From: Diplodia intermedia
Taxonomy: Eukaryota > Ascomycota > Dothideomycetes > Botryosphaeriales > Botryosphaeriaceae
NCBI GenBank assembly: GCA_021495925.1
Contig: JAKEKT010000047.1
Location: 124,001 to 188,000, forward strand
DNA: 64,000 nt
Reading direction: 5' to 3'
In this document: positions 20,256-31,757 of the stretch, one piece after another
Layout of the letters: each line of letters starts with the position of its first letter
Position numbering within the stretch: position 1 is the stretch's first letter
Translations under genes and position numbers: made by a program
The notes under the pieces: generated by a model
Told to the model about the DNA's origin: nothing
The model's input: only the letters and a program-made list of their open reading frames with translations
Database searches by the model: none

Positions 20256-22015
20256 TCAGCTCCACACAGAACTTGCCAGTCCGGCCCAGAGCCTCTTGAC
20301 CACACCGCCAACAAAATCTCTCTTCAGCCATAATGCTCTCACTCCCCACCAAGTCAGCCCTCCACTTATTACGGTAATGCCCACCACGACGGCCATCAGA
20401 TCCCAATTTCTCGCTTTCCAGACCGACATGCGACAATCCGCCGTTTGCAGGTGCATTGCTCTGTCCCCGTTTCCCGCGCCACCCTCCCAGTCCGCCAGCA
20501 CTTCCTCGATCAGGTCTGCCGCCCTGTGTTTCCCCTTCGCCGCGATCCTCGCGATTCTCTTCAGCCGCTGCACATTCTTGGCGAACATCCCATCCTCGTC
20601 ACGCATCACCGTCTCGATCTTCCCCACCACGTCGCCCGCGTCGAAGGCGAACTTGTCCAGCTGCAGTCCCACGCCCGCCTCGGCGAGACGCTCTGCATTG
20701 GCCAACTGATCGAACCAGACGGGCAGGCACAGCACCCGAACACCATGCCAGGCGGCCTCGTTCGCCGACGACCCGCCGGCGTGGGTGAGGAAGAGCGTAG
20801 TATGCGGGTGTTCCAGCACCGCGCGCTGCGGCGCAAAAGGCAGCACCAGGAAGTCCTCGTGCTTGTTGTCCACCACGTCCCCGACAGTCGTCTCCACCTC
20901 GTTCCCCTCCGATCCATTCCCAGCCACGACAGCGACCCGCTTCGCGCGATCGAACCGCCTCCCCGTCACTTCCGGCAGCGCCCAAACGACGCCGTCCACC
21001 CCTCCCCGCCCCAACACCTCCAACAACCCCCTCATCAGCTCCATCCCCTTCTCCTCCGGCAGCACGACGTGCGTCCCCAGACTCACATACACCACCCGCG
21101 CCCTCCTCCCCAACCACCTCTCCAACCCATCCTCCATCGGCGCCCACGAATCCGCCAACACCGGGCCCACCGCCCGCATCAGCGGCGGCAGCGGCCGGGG
21201 CGTCTCGAGCCCAAAGAACGAATTCACCAGCACGACGAACCGCAACCTCCCGTACCCCAACGGCCGCTCCCCCGCCACGCCGGCGCCGTCGACGCCCCTC
21301 CTCATCTCCCGCGTCCACCGCGCGTGCGCGCGCACGTGCGGCAGCGCCCACAGCAGCACCGCCTCATTCCTCAACCTATCCCACACGCCCAACCGCTCAC
21401 TCGTCGTCGCCGGTACGGGCTGAAACCCAGGCACGCCGGGCACGTACCCCGGCCTCGGCGCCGCCGCGAACGGGAACTGCGGCCACACGACGGCGACGGG
21501 GACGGCGTGCTCGCGCAGCATGTCGGTGGCGGCGGCGTCGCTGAAGTAGTCGGCGACGATGAAGTCGGGGCGGGTCGCGGGCGCGGCGCAGAGGCGGCGC
21601 AGGCGCGCGTGTGCGGCGGGCCAGGCGGAGGCGTCCATGGTGCGCTTGGCGGCGAGGAGGGCGGCGAGCGAGGAGGAGGGTGAGGGTGAGGTCGCGGCGG
21701 ACCAGCTGCGCTCGCAGATGGCGGCGTCGATGGAGGCGGGTAGCGCTGGGCCCAGCGTGTGGGTGGCGCTGATGAAGGGGGAGGCACGCGCCCAGTGCTC
21801 TTGGCCTGCGTTGGTGGCGAAGGCGATGGTGTGGCCGCGGGCGGCGAGGACGGCGCCGAGTTCGAGGATGGGGGCTGCGGTGGGGGGTGGTGTTAGTGGG
21901 GTGTGGGTGGTGTCGAGGGGGGGGTTTCTTTCCTACCGGCATGTGTGTAGCCGCCTACGGTGGAGAGGAGCAGGATCTTGCGCTTGAAGCCATCGTCGTC
22001 TCCGGATGTCGCCAT
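20256..22015 (-). CDS. UDP-glycosyltransferase with C-terminal membrane helix
   Basis: Two exons on the minus strand, 21937-22015 and 20256-21874, joined across a 62-nt intron (GTAGGA donor, CCGCAG acceptor, phase 1). The product is 565 residues. The N-terminal Rossmann half starts ILLLSTVGGYTHAAPILEL, with the His expected of the catalytic base in GT1 enzymes. The C-terminal half carries the UDP-sugar signature: APQRAVLEHPHTTLFLTHAG, then GSSANEAAWHGVRVLCLPVW and FDQLANAERL (H, G-G, E, and the D-Q pair that contacts the sugar). A hydrophobic helix (LMAVVVGITVISGGLTWWG) near residue 535 plus a basic tail implies tail-anchored membrane association. The family transfers a sugar from UDP-sugar to sterols, lipids or small molecules; the acceptor cannot be read from sequence. 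Confidence 0.85.
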
Positions 22016-23335
22016 GGTTGTTGGATGTTCTGCTCGTGGTATCGGAGTGGCGGCGGCTGCGGTTCTAAAGCGTGCGGGCGCGCCTGACCTTCATAATTAA
22101 GAAGCCACGACCATCTCAACCGCATGACGCGTGCCTGCGTATCAATCCCAACGCTTCCCGTGTCCTTGAAGCGAAAATAGTTTGGTTTGAATCCTGATCT
22201 GGTGATCTGATTGCTGCCTGATTCGCGGGGTTTTTGCCTGTGGAGCCACAACCGGGAGGTTTTCTGCCCTGACGGGTGGAAGGATTCGGAATGGTGGGCG
22301 TGATTGGCTGTGGTTTGGTCTTCTGTGGGGGCACAAAGTGTAGGCAATAGATTCGTGCGAGTTTGTGGTGCACAATACGGTGTTTTGTCGGTTTAGCTGC
22401 GGAATGTTTCGGGTTCTGCTGGACAACGGTACCGGGTTGAGCCAATGTGCTGTGTCATCGGTCAACTTAGGAAATTTTTCCTACAACTGTGGTCTCCAAA
22501 TGGGATCCAAAGTTTTTAATTAGTTTTCGGTTGGGTATTGAGCCGACTTTGATTCGCTGGGGCAAGCATAAGTATCCGCATTTCAATGGACCGGAAATGC
22601 CTCGCGCCAAAAAACAACCTGCATAGCAACTGAATTTTCGAGACTGGTTGAGCGTCGACAGTAGTCAGTACGATTCTTATCTGTGCTTTCCTTTTTTCGT
22701 CAATTTGTGAAAGCAACACGGCCATTGTCAGTCATTGACTGGAGCAATATGCGCACACGCTTACTGCCAGCGATACGATGAAGCTATTCTGAACGCCATG
22801 TAACGAATACTTCCAGGATAGGTAGGAAGGCTTATGCAGTGCGGCACGAAGATTTTTATCTGGCGATTCTTTAGTATCGAATTCATAATTGACGGAAAAT
22901 TTGACACCGCACATTACATCTTCCACGTCAAACAATATGGCAAGTCTCGTTGGATTGTGACGAGATTCGGTGGTGACAGTCGACTGCAAGAAGGATAATA
23001 TACTGGTGATTGTTCGCCTCCAAAATGGCGTGTTAAATGGTACCATGCAGGATCTGGGTTGTTTCGGGCGTAAGAGTGGCGCAAGTAAACTTTTGGGCTC
23101 CATTCTTTGATCTCCCATATATACTGAGCCCGCAAATATTTCCTTTCCGTCTTTCTACTGGAAAAACACATATTCTCAAATCGTGCAGTGATTACACTGT
23201 TCACTCTTTCGTATTTTCCCATTGCTGGTCTCATGTCCGATCATTTAGCATTCATCGGACCATACAATGCCTCAGCTTGACGTTGTATCGTAGCTGTGGA
23301 AGTTTGAGCGGGCGCCTTCAAACATCGCGATTGCT
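22016..23335. other. Intergenic, AT-rich, no gene seen
   Basis: About 1.3 kb between the start of the glycosyltransferase gene and the 3' end of the FAD oxidase gene. The 22440-23260 part is noticeably more AT-rich than flanking DNA. Frames are short. No terminal repeats or transposase motif were noticed. Confidence 0.5.
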
Positions 23336-25321
23336 TCAGAGCTCATCCCGCTTATCACCCTCATTGGTGCCCTTGGGTGTTGCAGACCGAGACTTGGAGG
23401 AAGCATCCGCTCCCTCATCGCTACCAGGAACATCGACCTACACACAGTCAGACACATGCCCCGGCTCATCATTGACAGAACAAAGGCAGAGAAGAATGAA
23501 AGCAAATCACAACTTACCTTGGAGATCTTAAACCCGCCGGGAACCATGGTCTGAAAAACGCCTTCGGGATCGTACTTCTGCGCCATGGCCCGGATCCGCT
23601 CGATGTTGACGAGCGGGTAGCTGTGAAGCGGCTTCTGGTCCGAGTAGGCGTAGGGCAGGTAGATGTACGGGTGGTCCTTGCCCTTGCTCTTCGAGAAGGC
23701 CTTCAGCTCGGTCATGAGCTCACGCTCCGCGTCCTCGAACATCTTGTCCTTCTCGGCGCCCTTCCAGCCGCAGTAGCTCATGAAGACTGGAGAGGAAATT
23801 AAATGTCAGTCGTAGTCGGTTCAGTGGAAACTGGGGGGGCTGGTTTATTCGGAAGTGTTGCGGGACAAGCGGCGTCTTACGGATATGGTTCTCGGGAGAC
23901 TGGTCCAGTCCCAGCATGTTGCCGCCGCGCTCGACGCCGAGTTCGGCGAAGACGGCGGGCAGCGGCTGGAACATGGTGAGGGTGAGCCAGTCGCCGCCAT
24001 CCTTCTTGAGCTTCTTCACCATGGCGTCGAAGAGCTCGGCGGCCTTCTTCATGACTTCGGCGTCGTTTTGGAAGGTGATGGTCATGAAGGCGTCGCTTCG
24101 AGGGAGTCAGCAGTGATTCAACATGGCCAAGTAAAGGCTGGGCGTACCGGTAACCGGCGGGCTGTTCGAGCTCCTCAATGAGATCAGAGACGTTGGTGAT
24201 TCTCATGGAGTCAGAGATGTTGCCAGGAATTGAGAGGAAGTCCTTGAAGATGGCAGGCGGCGGCGAAGGATCGATGGTCTTGGTGTACTCGTAAGCATTC
24301 GCAACGACGACTTGACCGATGGAAGACGCGTAGTTCAAGATGACGATGATGGATGCGTAGGGGTCCTCGGCAACCGTGTTGGTGAAGGTCTCAAGGTACT
24401 CCATCTGCTGGGGCGCCGTGTCGAAGGGGTACGCAACCACACCGCCCCAGATGTTGTCGTTCTCGAATGTGCTGAGGTCGAAGCGAGTGACAATGCCGAA
24501 GTTGTTGGTGGAACCCTTCATGGCGGGGAAGAGGTCCGGGTAGCTGTCCTTGTTGACATAGACGATCTCGCCGCTACCGAGAACAAGCTATCGCATGCTT
24601 AGGATCCAACAAGTTTTATCATACTGTGCATAGCGAGAGCTTACCTCATATTGTGCAACGCTGTCGCAAGCCATGCCCTTACGGGCTGAGAAGAACGAAT
24701 TACCACCGCCAAGCAAAAAGCCACCAACACCGACAGAGCTGGCGCGGCCGCCGACAACGAGAAGGTTGTCTTTCAGAAGGGTGGAGAAGACAGAGCCCCA
24801 TCTTGAACCGGCGCCAACACCAGCAGTACCATTTTTGAAATTGATAGTAGTGTTCATGAAGCCCAGGTCGATGGTCACACCATCCTCAATGTTGTTCGCG
24901 CCGGGCCAGACGGTGTGGCCGCCGCTGCGGACAGCGAACTGGCATGTCTGCGTCCTGTTGGCCTCCTTCAAGGCGATGACGGCCTTGGAGACCTCGGCAG
25001 CGTTTTGCGGCTGGATCAGGCACCACGGGCGCAGCTGAGCAGCAACGGACCAGTACGAGTCTATGCTCTCCTCGTACTGCTCGTCTCCGGGGTATTGGAT
25101 GCTCAGGCCGGCGGTTTGCAGAGCACCGCACTGGATGGTGCAAGTCAGCTTGCTTGCGTGCGCGCAGACGTCACTTGAAGGTGCTTACGTACACAGTGTG
25201 ATGCGCCGGAAGCTCCGCCCGATGCCGCGGCAGGGCTTGGTGTTTCAGACGCCGCCCCCGTGCTGCTCTCGGCAGCGAGAGCCGAGAGCGAAAAAAGAGT
25301 TGCGGCGGCGTGGAGGCGCAT
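23336..25321 (-). CDS. Secreted-type FAD-binding (PCMH/BBE) oxidoreductase ending in RDEL
   Basis: Six exons on the minus strand: 25193-25321, 24645-25130, 24148-24587, 23881-24095, 23518-23786 and 23336-23437; introns 52-94 nt, all GT-AG. The product is 546 residues. An N-terminal signal peptide (MRLHAAATLFSLSALAA) precedes a Ser/Ala linker. The FAD domain shows QPQNAAEVSKAV, VRSGGHTVWPGANNI (the usual flavin-attachment R-x-G-G-H-x), VGAGSRWGSVF and VGVGGFLLGGGNSFFS. The C-terminal half has KYDPEGVFQTMVPGGFKI, the normal end of this group. The last exon adds an acidic tail ending KRDEL, a possible ER-retrieval signal. Family members oxidise sugars, alcohols or secondary metabolites with O2. 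The decayed fragment at 5535-6177 belongs to the same superfamily. Substrate unknown. Confidence 0.85.
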
Positions 25322-27196
25322 TGCGGCCCAGACGAAACGAGAAAAAGAAAGTTGCCAACAACGCGATCAGCGGGCGGCAGAGGAGCGGAGGATAGGGGAA
25401 GCTAGTCAGGGTCTGGTGAGCAGAACACCCTTTTACATACATAACTCTCGCTTTACCCCACCGCCACATGAGGGCCGGACGAGTGAAGACAGCGACCCAG
25501 CCGGTCATTCGTTGATGGAACGGCGATCGCCAACAAGCCAGCCATCGTGTGGAGCGGGCCGGCCATTGTGCCTCGCGCGGTTTGTTTGTCCGGACAAATG
25601 GCTTGTCCGTCTTGGGGATGGTGATGTGTACTTACATGACTACGCCGCGACGCTGCATTGCATTGCGGGGACGCCGGACTTGGCGGACAGGACCCCAATC
25701 CTCTCTAGCGTTGCTGGCTAGAACGACCGCAGAAAATGGCGCTTCGTTTGACGAAGACGCACTTCTCTCGGAGCAGCCTTCAAAAGAAAATATACGGAGG
25801 AGCCCAGAGGTTGGCATCCATCATTCCACGCTGCGCCGCAGGATCGCCCGGAACTCCACTTCACCTTCCGCGAAGCCGTCGAGGCCCAGCTTTTCCCTGC
25901 CCCACCGATCCCAAAGTGCTGCGAGGAACAAGCGGTGGAGAGGAGTGGCGAGGCGTGCCGAATCAGGCAACCCTTTCGGGCGCGTGCTTCGGAAAGATGG
26001 GGCATCCTCGGTTCCTGCATCAACTGCGTTGTCTATTCTGGCAAAGGCGGAGATCTACGCTGACGACTCTCAGAACAGAGCAAGCGGCCACTGGGAGCTT
26101 ATAATCTCGGCTAGAGGTAGCGTTGAGAGCACGCATCAACCCAAGGTTATTTGCATTGATGTTGGCGTTTCCGTTGGCCAGTTTGAGCTTAAACACGGAG
26201 TCTCCACAATCGTTGGATGTGGAGCTCGCAATTACATAACGGGCAGCTCAGGGGATCTACTCGGCTATTATCGTCCAGTCGAACCTCGTCTAGGTAGATC
26301 TGAGGGCGACTTGGAGGAAGCAGAAGGTCCGATCACGATCCTTCAGTCTTGTGCACAGGGTGTTTCCCTCGAGCTTGGAAATTCAGGGCGTCGAGTGGAA
26401 TTCCACCATTTCCTTGGTAACGGATAAAGCGGTGCAGTTGTTTCCCACAGCTAACGCACGCCGCTCGGCCACAAAAGGTTGAGCCTGCATCCTGCAAGAA
26501 AGGCCAGACCGGGCCGCGCCGAGCAAAAGCCACGCACGTTTGCCTCGTGCTGCTGTGTGCATAGCATGTTCCTTGTACCAACCTCGCTTGCGCCGCTTGC
26601 AAGCATGTGTTCCTTCTGGCCCCTGCTTCCTCAGAAGGAATTCGCACACGGGGAAGGAAACAGGTCAGCGGTGTGTCTGGGTGGTATACACGCGTCCTGT
26701 CCACGACGGCGAAGACTTCGGCAACAGCGAAGCGCGGCGCGCCATGACAATGATTCTTGCCAGGTTTCTCGGATGATTCTCTGGGATGCGCGAATGGAGA
26801 ACAGCCTTGCGGCCGCCGGCGAGATTACGTCGAGGGTGGCCTACGTGGACCAGGGTAAGGCGGACCATATTCCAGGCATTTTTCCGGCGAGGACGACCAA
26901 TGAAAGGTTTCCGCAAGCTACCTAGCTGTTTTTTGGGACTATAAGGCTGTGTTATAGCCGACCTGCGCTCGTGTCGTTCTTATTGTGGACCAGTGCCGAT
27001 GGAGATCATACCAGGAAATGAAACTCACCCCAGGTGCGGAGAGCAGGCTCGCGTCCATTCGGCAAGCCCTGCATAACTCCTTGAAGTGCTCGTCTGCTGC
27101 TGCAATACTTGTCAACCCACTTTCCGCCGTCGGTTGATCTGGGCCACTCCTCTCCAACTTCACCCAGCCAGGCGCTGGAGGGCGTGAGCCGCAGTC
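25322..27196. other. Intergenic; one unexplained 293-codon open stretch
   Basis: No convincing gene. The plus strand is open from 25549 to 26427 without an ATG at its beginning (first ATG near 25615), and a piece of it reads HHSTLRRRIARNS, vaguely like a transposase helix-turn-helix. No splice-consistent gene, terminal repeats or catalytic motifs could be assembled. The last 200 bases are the promoter of the 7TM gene at 27197. Confidence 0.4.
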
Positions 27197-28841
27197 ATGG
27201 CCGCCACATACACCACGACGCAGCTCACCACAACAAGCGGCTCGGTCGCGACTTCCACCTCCACGATTCTCACAGCATTAGCACCGCCGTCGGGCTTCCA
27301 TGTCGATTTTGACAACCCCACCAGAAGAGGCGATACCACCGGCTACTGGGTGTTTGCCTTCGGCGTTGTATTTGCTTTTCTGTTCTTGATTATGCGGTTA
27401 TACACAAAAATAGTTGTTTCACGGTCTTTTGTTGTTGACGATGGTGTGTTCCATGGTCGTGACTTCCACCGCTTCTCCGCTGACCGTCTTTGCAGCTTTT
27501 ATTGTGGCTTCTTTTGTCAGTAAACAGCTTCTCAGCTAGTTTGGCCCCTTTTAACGCCGAGCAGATTCTTGGATTGGGATGCCAGGGACTTCTAGTCTGT
27601 ATGTGCTGCACTAGACCACCTTCTATGCTATCCAGCTGACCATGCCCAGACATGTGGAAGAATGAGATACAGGGCGTGCACGCCTGGGAGATCCCATTAG
27701 AACGCTACAACCTCTACAATCTGGTCAGCCACCCCGAATATCCAGTCCGCAGTCAACCATCCGCTAAACGCAGCTCCCACAGCTCATCATGTGCGCCTCC
27801 GTCATCTACGCGCCGACGCAAGGCTTCGCGAAGCTGTCCCTCCTCCTCTTCTACCGGCGGCTGGCGCCGTTCGCGTGGTTCCGGGCGGCCATCTACGCCG
27901 TCATGTTCGTCGTCATCTCGTACACGCTGGGCATCATGTTCTCGCTCATCTTCCCGTGCAAGCCGATCGCGTCCAACTGGGACATCACGGTCGAGGGCAC
28001 GTGCATCAACAAGACGGGCATCTACATCGCCACGGCCGTCATCAACATCGCGACCGACATCGCGCTGCTGCTGCTGCCCGTCCCCGTGCTCGCGCGGCTG
28101 CAGATCCCGCGCCTCGAAAAGGCCGCGCTGATCGCCATGTTCGGCGTCGGTTCCATGTGCGTGACCCTTTTTCCCCCGATGATGCCGTTTTACTTTGCTC
28201 TAACGTGAAGCCTTTTTTTGCTCTGCAGGACCTGCATCACCAGCGTCGTCCGCCTCATCCTCCTCCTCCCCATGCTCACCGACCTCGACCAGACCTGGGC
28301 CGTCTCCATCCCCTGCGTGTGGATCCTCGTCGAGGCCAACCTCGTCGTCATCTGCGGCTGCCTGCCCATCGTGCGCAAGTTCGCGCGGCACGTCGCGCCC
28401 AAGCTGTTCTTCTACTCGTTCGGCGGCTCCGACGACCCGTCGTCGTCATCCGGCGCCGGCGGCAGCAACGGCAAGAAAAGGAGAAGCAGGGCGGAGTTTA
28501 CGTTCCAGACGATCGGGAGCAAGAGGAGCAAGCCGCTCGTGGGCGGCGCGAGGAAGGGCAAGGGGGGAGGACGCGGGCTGGGCGAGGATTATAGCAATAT
28601 CGAGTTGAACACGACGTGGGTTGGCGACGAGACGGTGGTCGGGGCCGGGGACGGGGACGGGGTGGGGAGTGCGGCGACGGATTACGATGGGAGGGGTGCG
28701 AGTAGGGACGGCGGGGTGAGGAGGACGTGGAGCGATGGAGGGAGTGAGACGTGCATCGTGCAGACGAAGACGACGGTGGTGCAGTACGGCGAGGCGAGCG
28801 AGAGCATCAAAGATGGATTCGCGAGGCCGAGGGGGGTATGA
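27197..28841 (+). CDS. PTH11-like / fungal rhodopsin-domain 7TM protein
   Basis: Six exons: 27197-27443, 27496-27515, 27565-27598, 27650-27723, 27783-28156, 28229-28841. Introns are 49-72 nt with GTGTGT, GTCAGT, GTATGT, GTCAGC and GTGCGT donors; the frame closes across all junctions to give 453 residues. Exons 2 and 3 are only 20 and 34 nt, yet their product (AFIVASF then ILGLGCQGLLV) completes a membrane helix. Features in order: extracellular Thr/Ser-rich N terminus, helix YWVFAFGVVFAFLFLIMRLY, VVDD, GVHAWEIPLERYNLYNL, TQGFAKLSLLLFYRRL, helix to IFPCKPIASNWD, GTCINKTGIYIATAVINIAT-type helix, and a final helix before a long Gly/Ser/basic cytoplasmic tail. This order is characteristic of the rhodopsin-domain family. 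Ligand and signalling partner unknown. Confidence 0.8.
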
Positions 28842-30709
28842 GAGGGAAACATACTAAGGAGAGGAGGAAATATGATGGTTTACGTTTGCATGGAAAATGA
28901 AATCATTTCAAAAGTTCTAGAAGGAAGTCTGTCTTTGGCTTGGCTGCTGCAGAGTTTGTCAGCTTCCTTCTTTTCTCCATTCGGGCTGGCTTGGGCAGTC
29001 GAGAACGAGGAGGTGAAACTGTGAAGAACTAGATGATAGCAGGTGAAAGAAAGCTTAGCGGCTATTGAGACAGACAGCTTAGGCGGGAGAAACGGCGCGT
29101 GTTGTGACTCGGGCGGACAAAGCTCCTCGTTGCTGGTCGCACAAGCGCGCGCGATGGAGCAAACGGTCGGCTTACACTTGCGGCGAAGGCAACATCGCAC
29201 AACTCGCAGCATATCGTACGAGTTTCGCGGCCCCATCAGAGTTTGGGAAGGAATATAGAGCAAAGCCACAGTTGTTGAGCGTTATGTGTGGCTGTGGCGG
29301 CTCCGAAATAGAGACTCGGCCCCACGGATCGAGCCGCTTCGGGGGCGGCCCGTCCCGCACTGAACTGCGGCCGAGCGTCTGCTCTATCCGACTCCCTCGG
29401 CTGCGCACGCGTCGAATTCCGTTGTGGGGATTGAAACTAACAAGCCTCAAGTCTACATTGCGGCCAAATGGCATTGAAATAAAGTATATGCAAGCCTCCT
29501 GCTGTTCGCCTGCAGCTGCCAGAATAGTACATCTACTGCTTACTGTGGCGCATTCAGTGACACTTGTCTGGTGCAGCGTAGCACCTAACCGTCGGGAGGG
29601 CTGTCAAAGCCACGTTAGGCTGGCCCGGTGGTGCGACCGTTGACGTTCCGCGGACCAAGACAGCCCACTGATGATGTCGAGGCTTGCCGTGGGGTCTGGC
29701 CCGATAGCGAAGCCCAGAGCATTGGTCTTGCCTCTTGCTGGCCTGGAAAAGATGGCCGTTGATCAGGTCTACAGCCGTGAACAGGTGTTCATCAGCAGCC
29801 ACCAAGCGGAATCTCCTTCCCACCTCTCGTTCCACATGCGGCTCTTTGTCCAACTACGTCAACGTGCCCGACCCAGACCTGCCGGTGCTACTATCTCTTC
29901 TCGATTGTTCTGTAGTCTGGCCGATTTGACGGTCAACGCATACCACGCACCTGGTCGAATGCGGATAAACGGCCGCTGCCACCATGTCTACGCATACCCG
30001 CGACCGAGATAGCGGCCCCGGTGAACTGCCACGTGCTGCTAAAATGAGCCGCTGATGCGGGTGTGTGTGTGGCCTCTCTCCGCCCCGCAACGCCAGAACA
30101 CACCGAGTCGGCGCATCCGAACCAACGTGACGTCAGGCCGACACTTCTCGCTCAGCAAATCTGTGCTGGAAGTGATACAACAGGGATCCTTCTGAGGACT
30201 TCTTTCTCAGTCTCTGACACATGCTCGCAGCGAGATGGGTTGCCTGAGGAGTCTCGCCGGTGGGGTTGCGTGCATCTCGTCAGAGCTGTGGTATCAGGCG
30301 CAGTGGGCTTTGGTCGAGACATCACCCAAGGCGCCCGAGATGCTGCCGCGGGCCAGTGGAGCCTGCTGCGGCGGAGGAAGGAGCGGCTGGCGCAGCACCA
30401 ACTTGGGAAGGCGCAGACCTGCGCGCGACTGCCTCGTCGGCGCGCACAAAGCACAAAACCGCGCCTCCAACGCCCGCGACCGGCCGAGCCCAACCCACAA
30501 CCTTCTCTTTCTTGTGTCCCCCACACTCGTTCGTTGTCTCAGTCTCTCGGCCTACCGCTCCGTCAATTGCGGTCGTCGTTCATTACCCGCTGCAGCGCAT
30601 TTAAATCCAACAGGATATCCCCCGGAATTCGATATCAAACAGCTCTACAGCTTCCCCCAGTACACTACCTACCGGCCCACCAATCCTTCCTTCAACCCAC
30701 TTATCCAAT
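28842..30709. other. Intergenic, about 1.9 kb, no supported gene
   Basis: Several frames (for example 29104-29643 and 30063-30842) stay open by chance or composition but show no domain, no splice logic, and in the second case no ATG. The final 300 bases are C/T-rich, as expected of the promoter of the gene at 30710. Confidence 0.45.
30129..30136. promoter_or_regulatory. CRE-type bZIP palindrome
   Basis: A perfect TGACGTCA palindrome lies 574 bp upstream of the start codon at 30710. ATF/CREB-type bZIP factors bind this site. Occupancy is not shown, and a single 8-mer can occur by chance. Confidence 0.25.
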
Positions 30710-31757
30710 ATGGTCTCCATCCGTGTCCTGGCTCTCGCAGCCGCGCTCTTTTCCCTTACCTATGCCGCTCCTTACCCATCTGATCACCACGCCCCGGCTG
30801 CTCGTGCTGAGCACCTCAAGGTCGATAGCAGCCGTACTCTGACCGCGGACGGCCCTGCCACGCTGACTAGACGTACCACTGGTGGCGTCGTTACGGGAGG
30901 CTACGCCGTCAACAGCATCAACAACAAGGATGGCATTGGCGCCGGCTCCGACAGCTACACCTTCTACCGCGGCGACGGGTCTACCGGCGCCGGCTGGCCT
31001 TCTAAGGCCAAGTGGGTCTCGTTCGAGGACATGTGGAACAACAACAAGCAGCAGATCCTGACCAAGTCTTGCGGCTGGAACACATGGGGTGCAGACAACT
31101 CCGCCGCTGAGATGCAAGGCATCTACGACGCCATCCAGCAGGTCGCCGCCGAGACGAAGGTCGACCATCGCTTCGTCTTGGCCGTTGTGGTCCAAGAGTC
31201 CAAGGGCTGCGTTCGCGTTCCTACTACACCGTCAGTGGGCTGTGCCAAATCCCTTTCTGAGACGTTGAAGCGCTGACTACCCCAGCAACGCCGACCCCAA
31301 CATCCGCAACCCCGGCTTGATGCAGTGCCACAGCGGCGATGGCACCTGCGCTAACAAGAACCCGTGCCCGAACTCTATCGTAAGCCCCCACAGTAAAGCC
31401 AACGAGATATTCGTTCATGCTTACCCTCAATCCAGATCACGCAGATGATCCGTGAAGGCACTGCCGGTACGAACAAGGGCGACGGCCTTGCGCAGGTCAT
31501 CAACCGTGAGTTTACCCTGACGTGACCATACTCAGAGTTTACGCACAGCGCTGATACTACCAGCAGAGGCTCAAAAGACTTTCCAAAACACCAACCCCGA
31601 CGCGCGCGTCTACTATGCTGCGGCCAAGTACTACAATGGCGGCTCCATTCCCTCCAGCAACAACCTCGAAGACGGCTGCTGCACAAAGTGCTACTCTAGC
31701 GACATCGCCAACCGCCTCACCGGCTGGATCTCCGCTCCTTCAAAATGCAACCTTTGA
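30710..31757 (+). CDS. Secreted lysozyme/SLT-like domain protein
   Basis: Four exons: 30710-31230, 31286-31379, 31436-31505, 31567-31757; introns of 55, 56 and 61 nt (GTCAGT, GTAAGC and GTGAGT donors). The product is 291 residues. A signal peptide (MVSIRVLALAAALFSLTYA) is followed by a propeptide ending near LTRR, a plausible Kex2-type cleavage site. The mature part shows HRFVLAVVVQESKGCVRVPT, in which the Glu of QES is the expected acid of the lysozyme/soluble-lytic-transglycosylase fold, then NPGLMQCHSGDGTC, NPCPNSIITQMIREGTAG, DARVYYAAAKYYNGG, and CYSSDIANRLTGWISAPSKC. I recognise this as a fungal secreted family with this fold. Several Cys suggest disulfides. A role in cell-wall or bacterial-wall cleavage is inferred, not shown. 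Confidence 0.8.

Noticed and set aside
20445..21683. 412-codon plus-strand frame opposite the glycosyltransferase
   Set aside because: The minus strand carries an unmistakable UGT signature. The plus frame is Pro/Arg/His-rich shadow.
22016..23335. Possible RIP-affected or transposon-derived AT-rich stretch
   Set aside because: It is only moderately AT-rich, and no terminal repeats, target duplication or transposase fragments were seen.
30063..30842. 259-codon plus frame overlapping the start of the SLT-like gene
   Set aside because: No ATG at its start, no motif, and it overlaps the well-supported gene in another frame.
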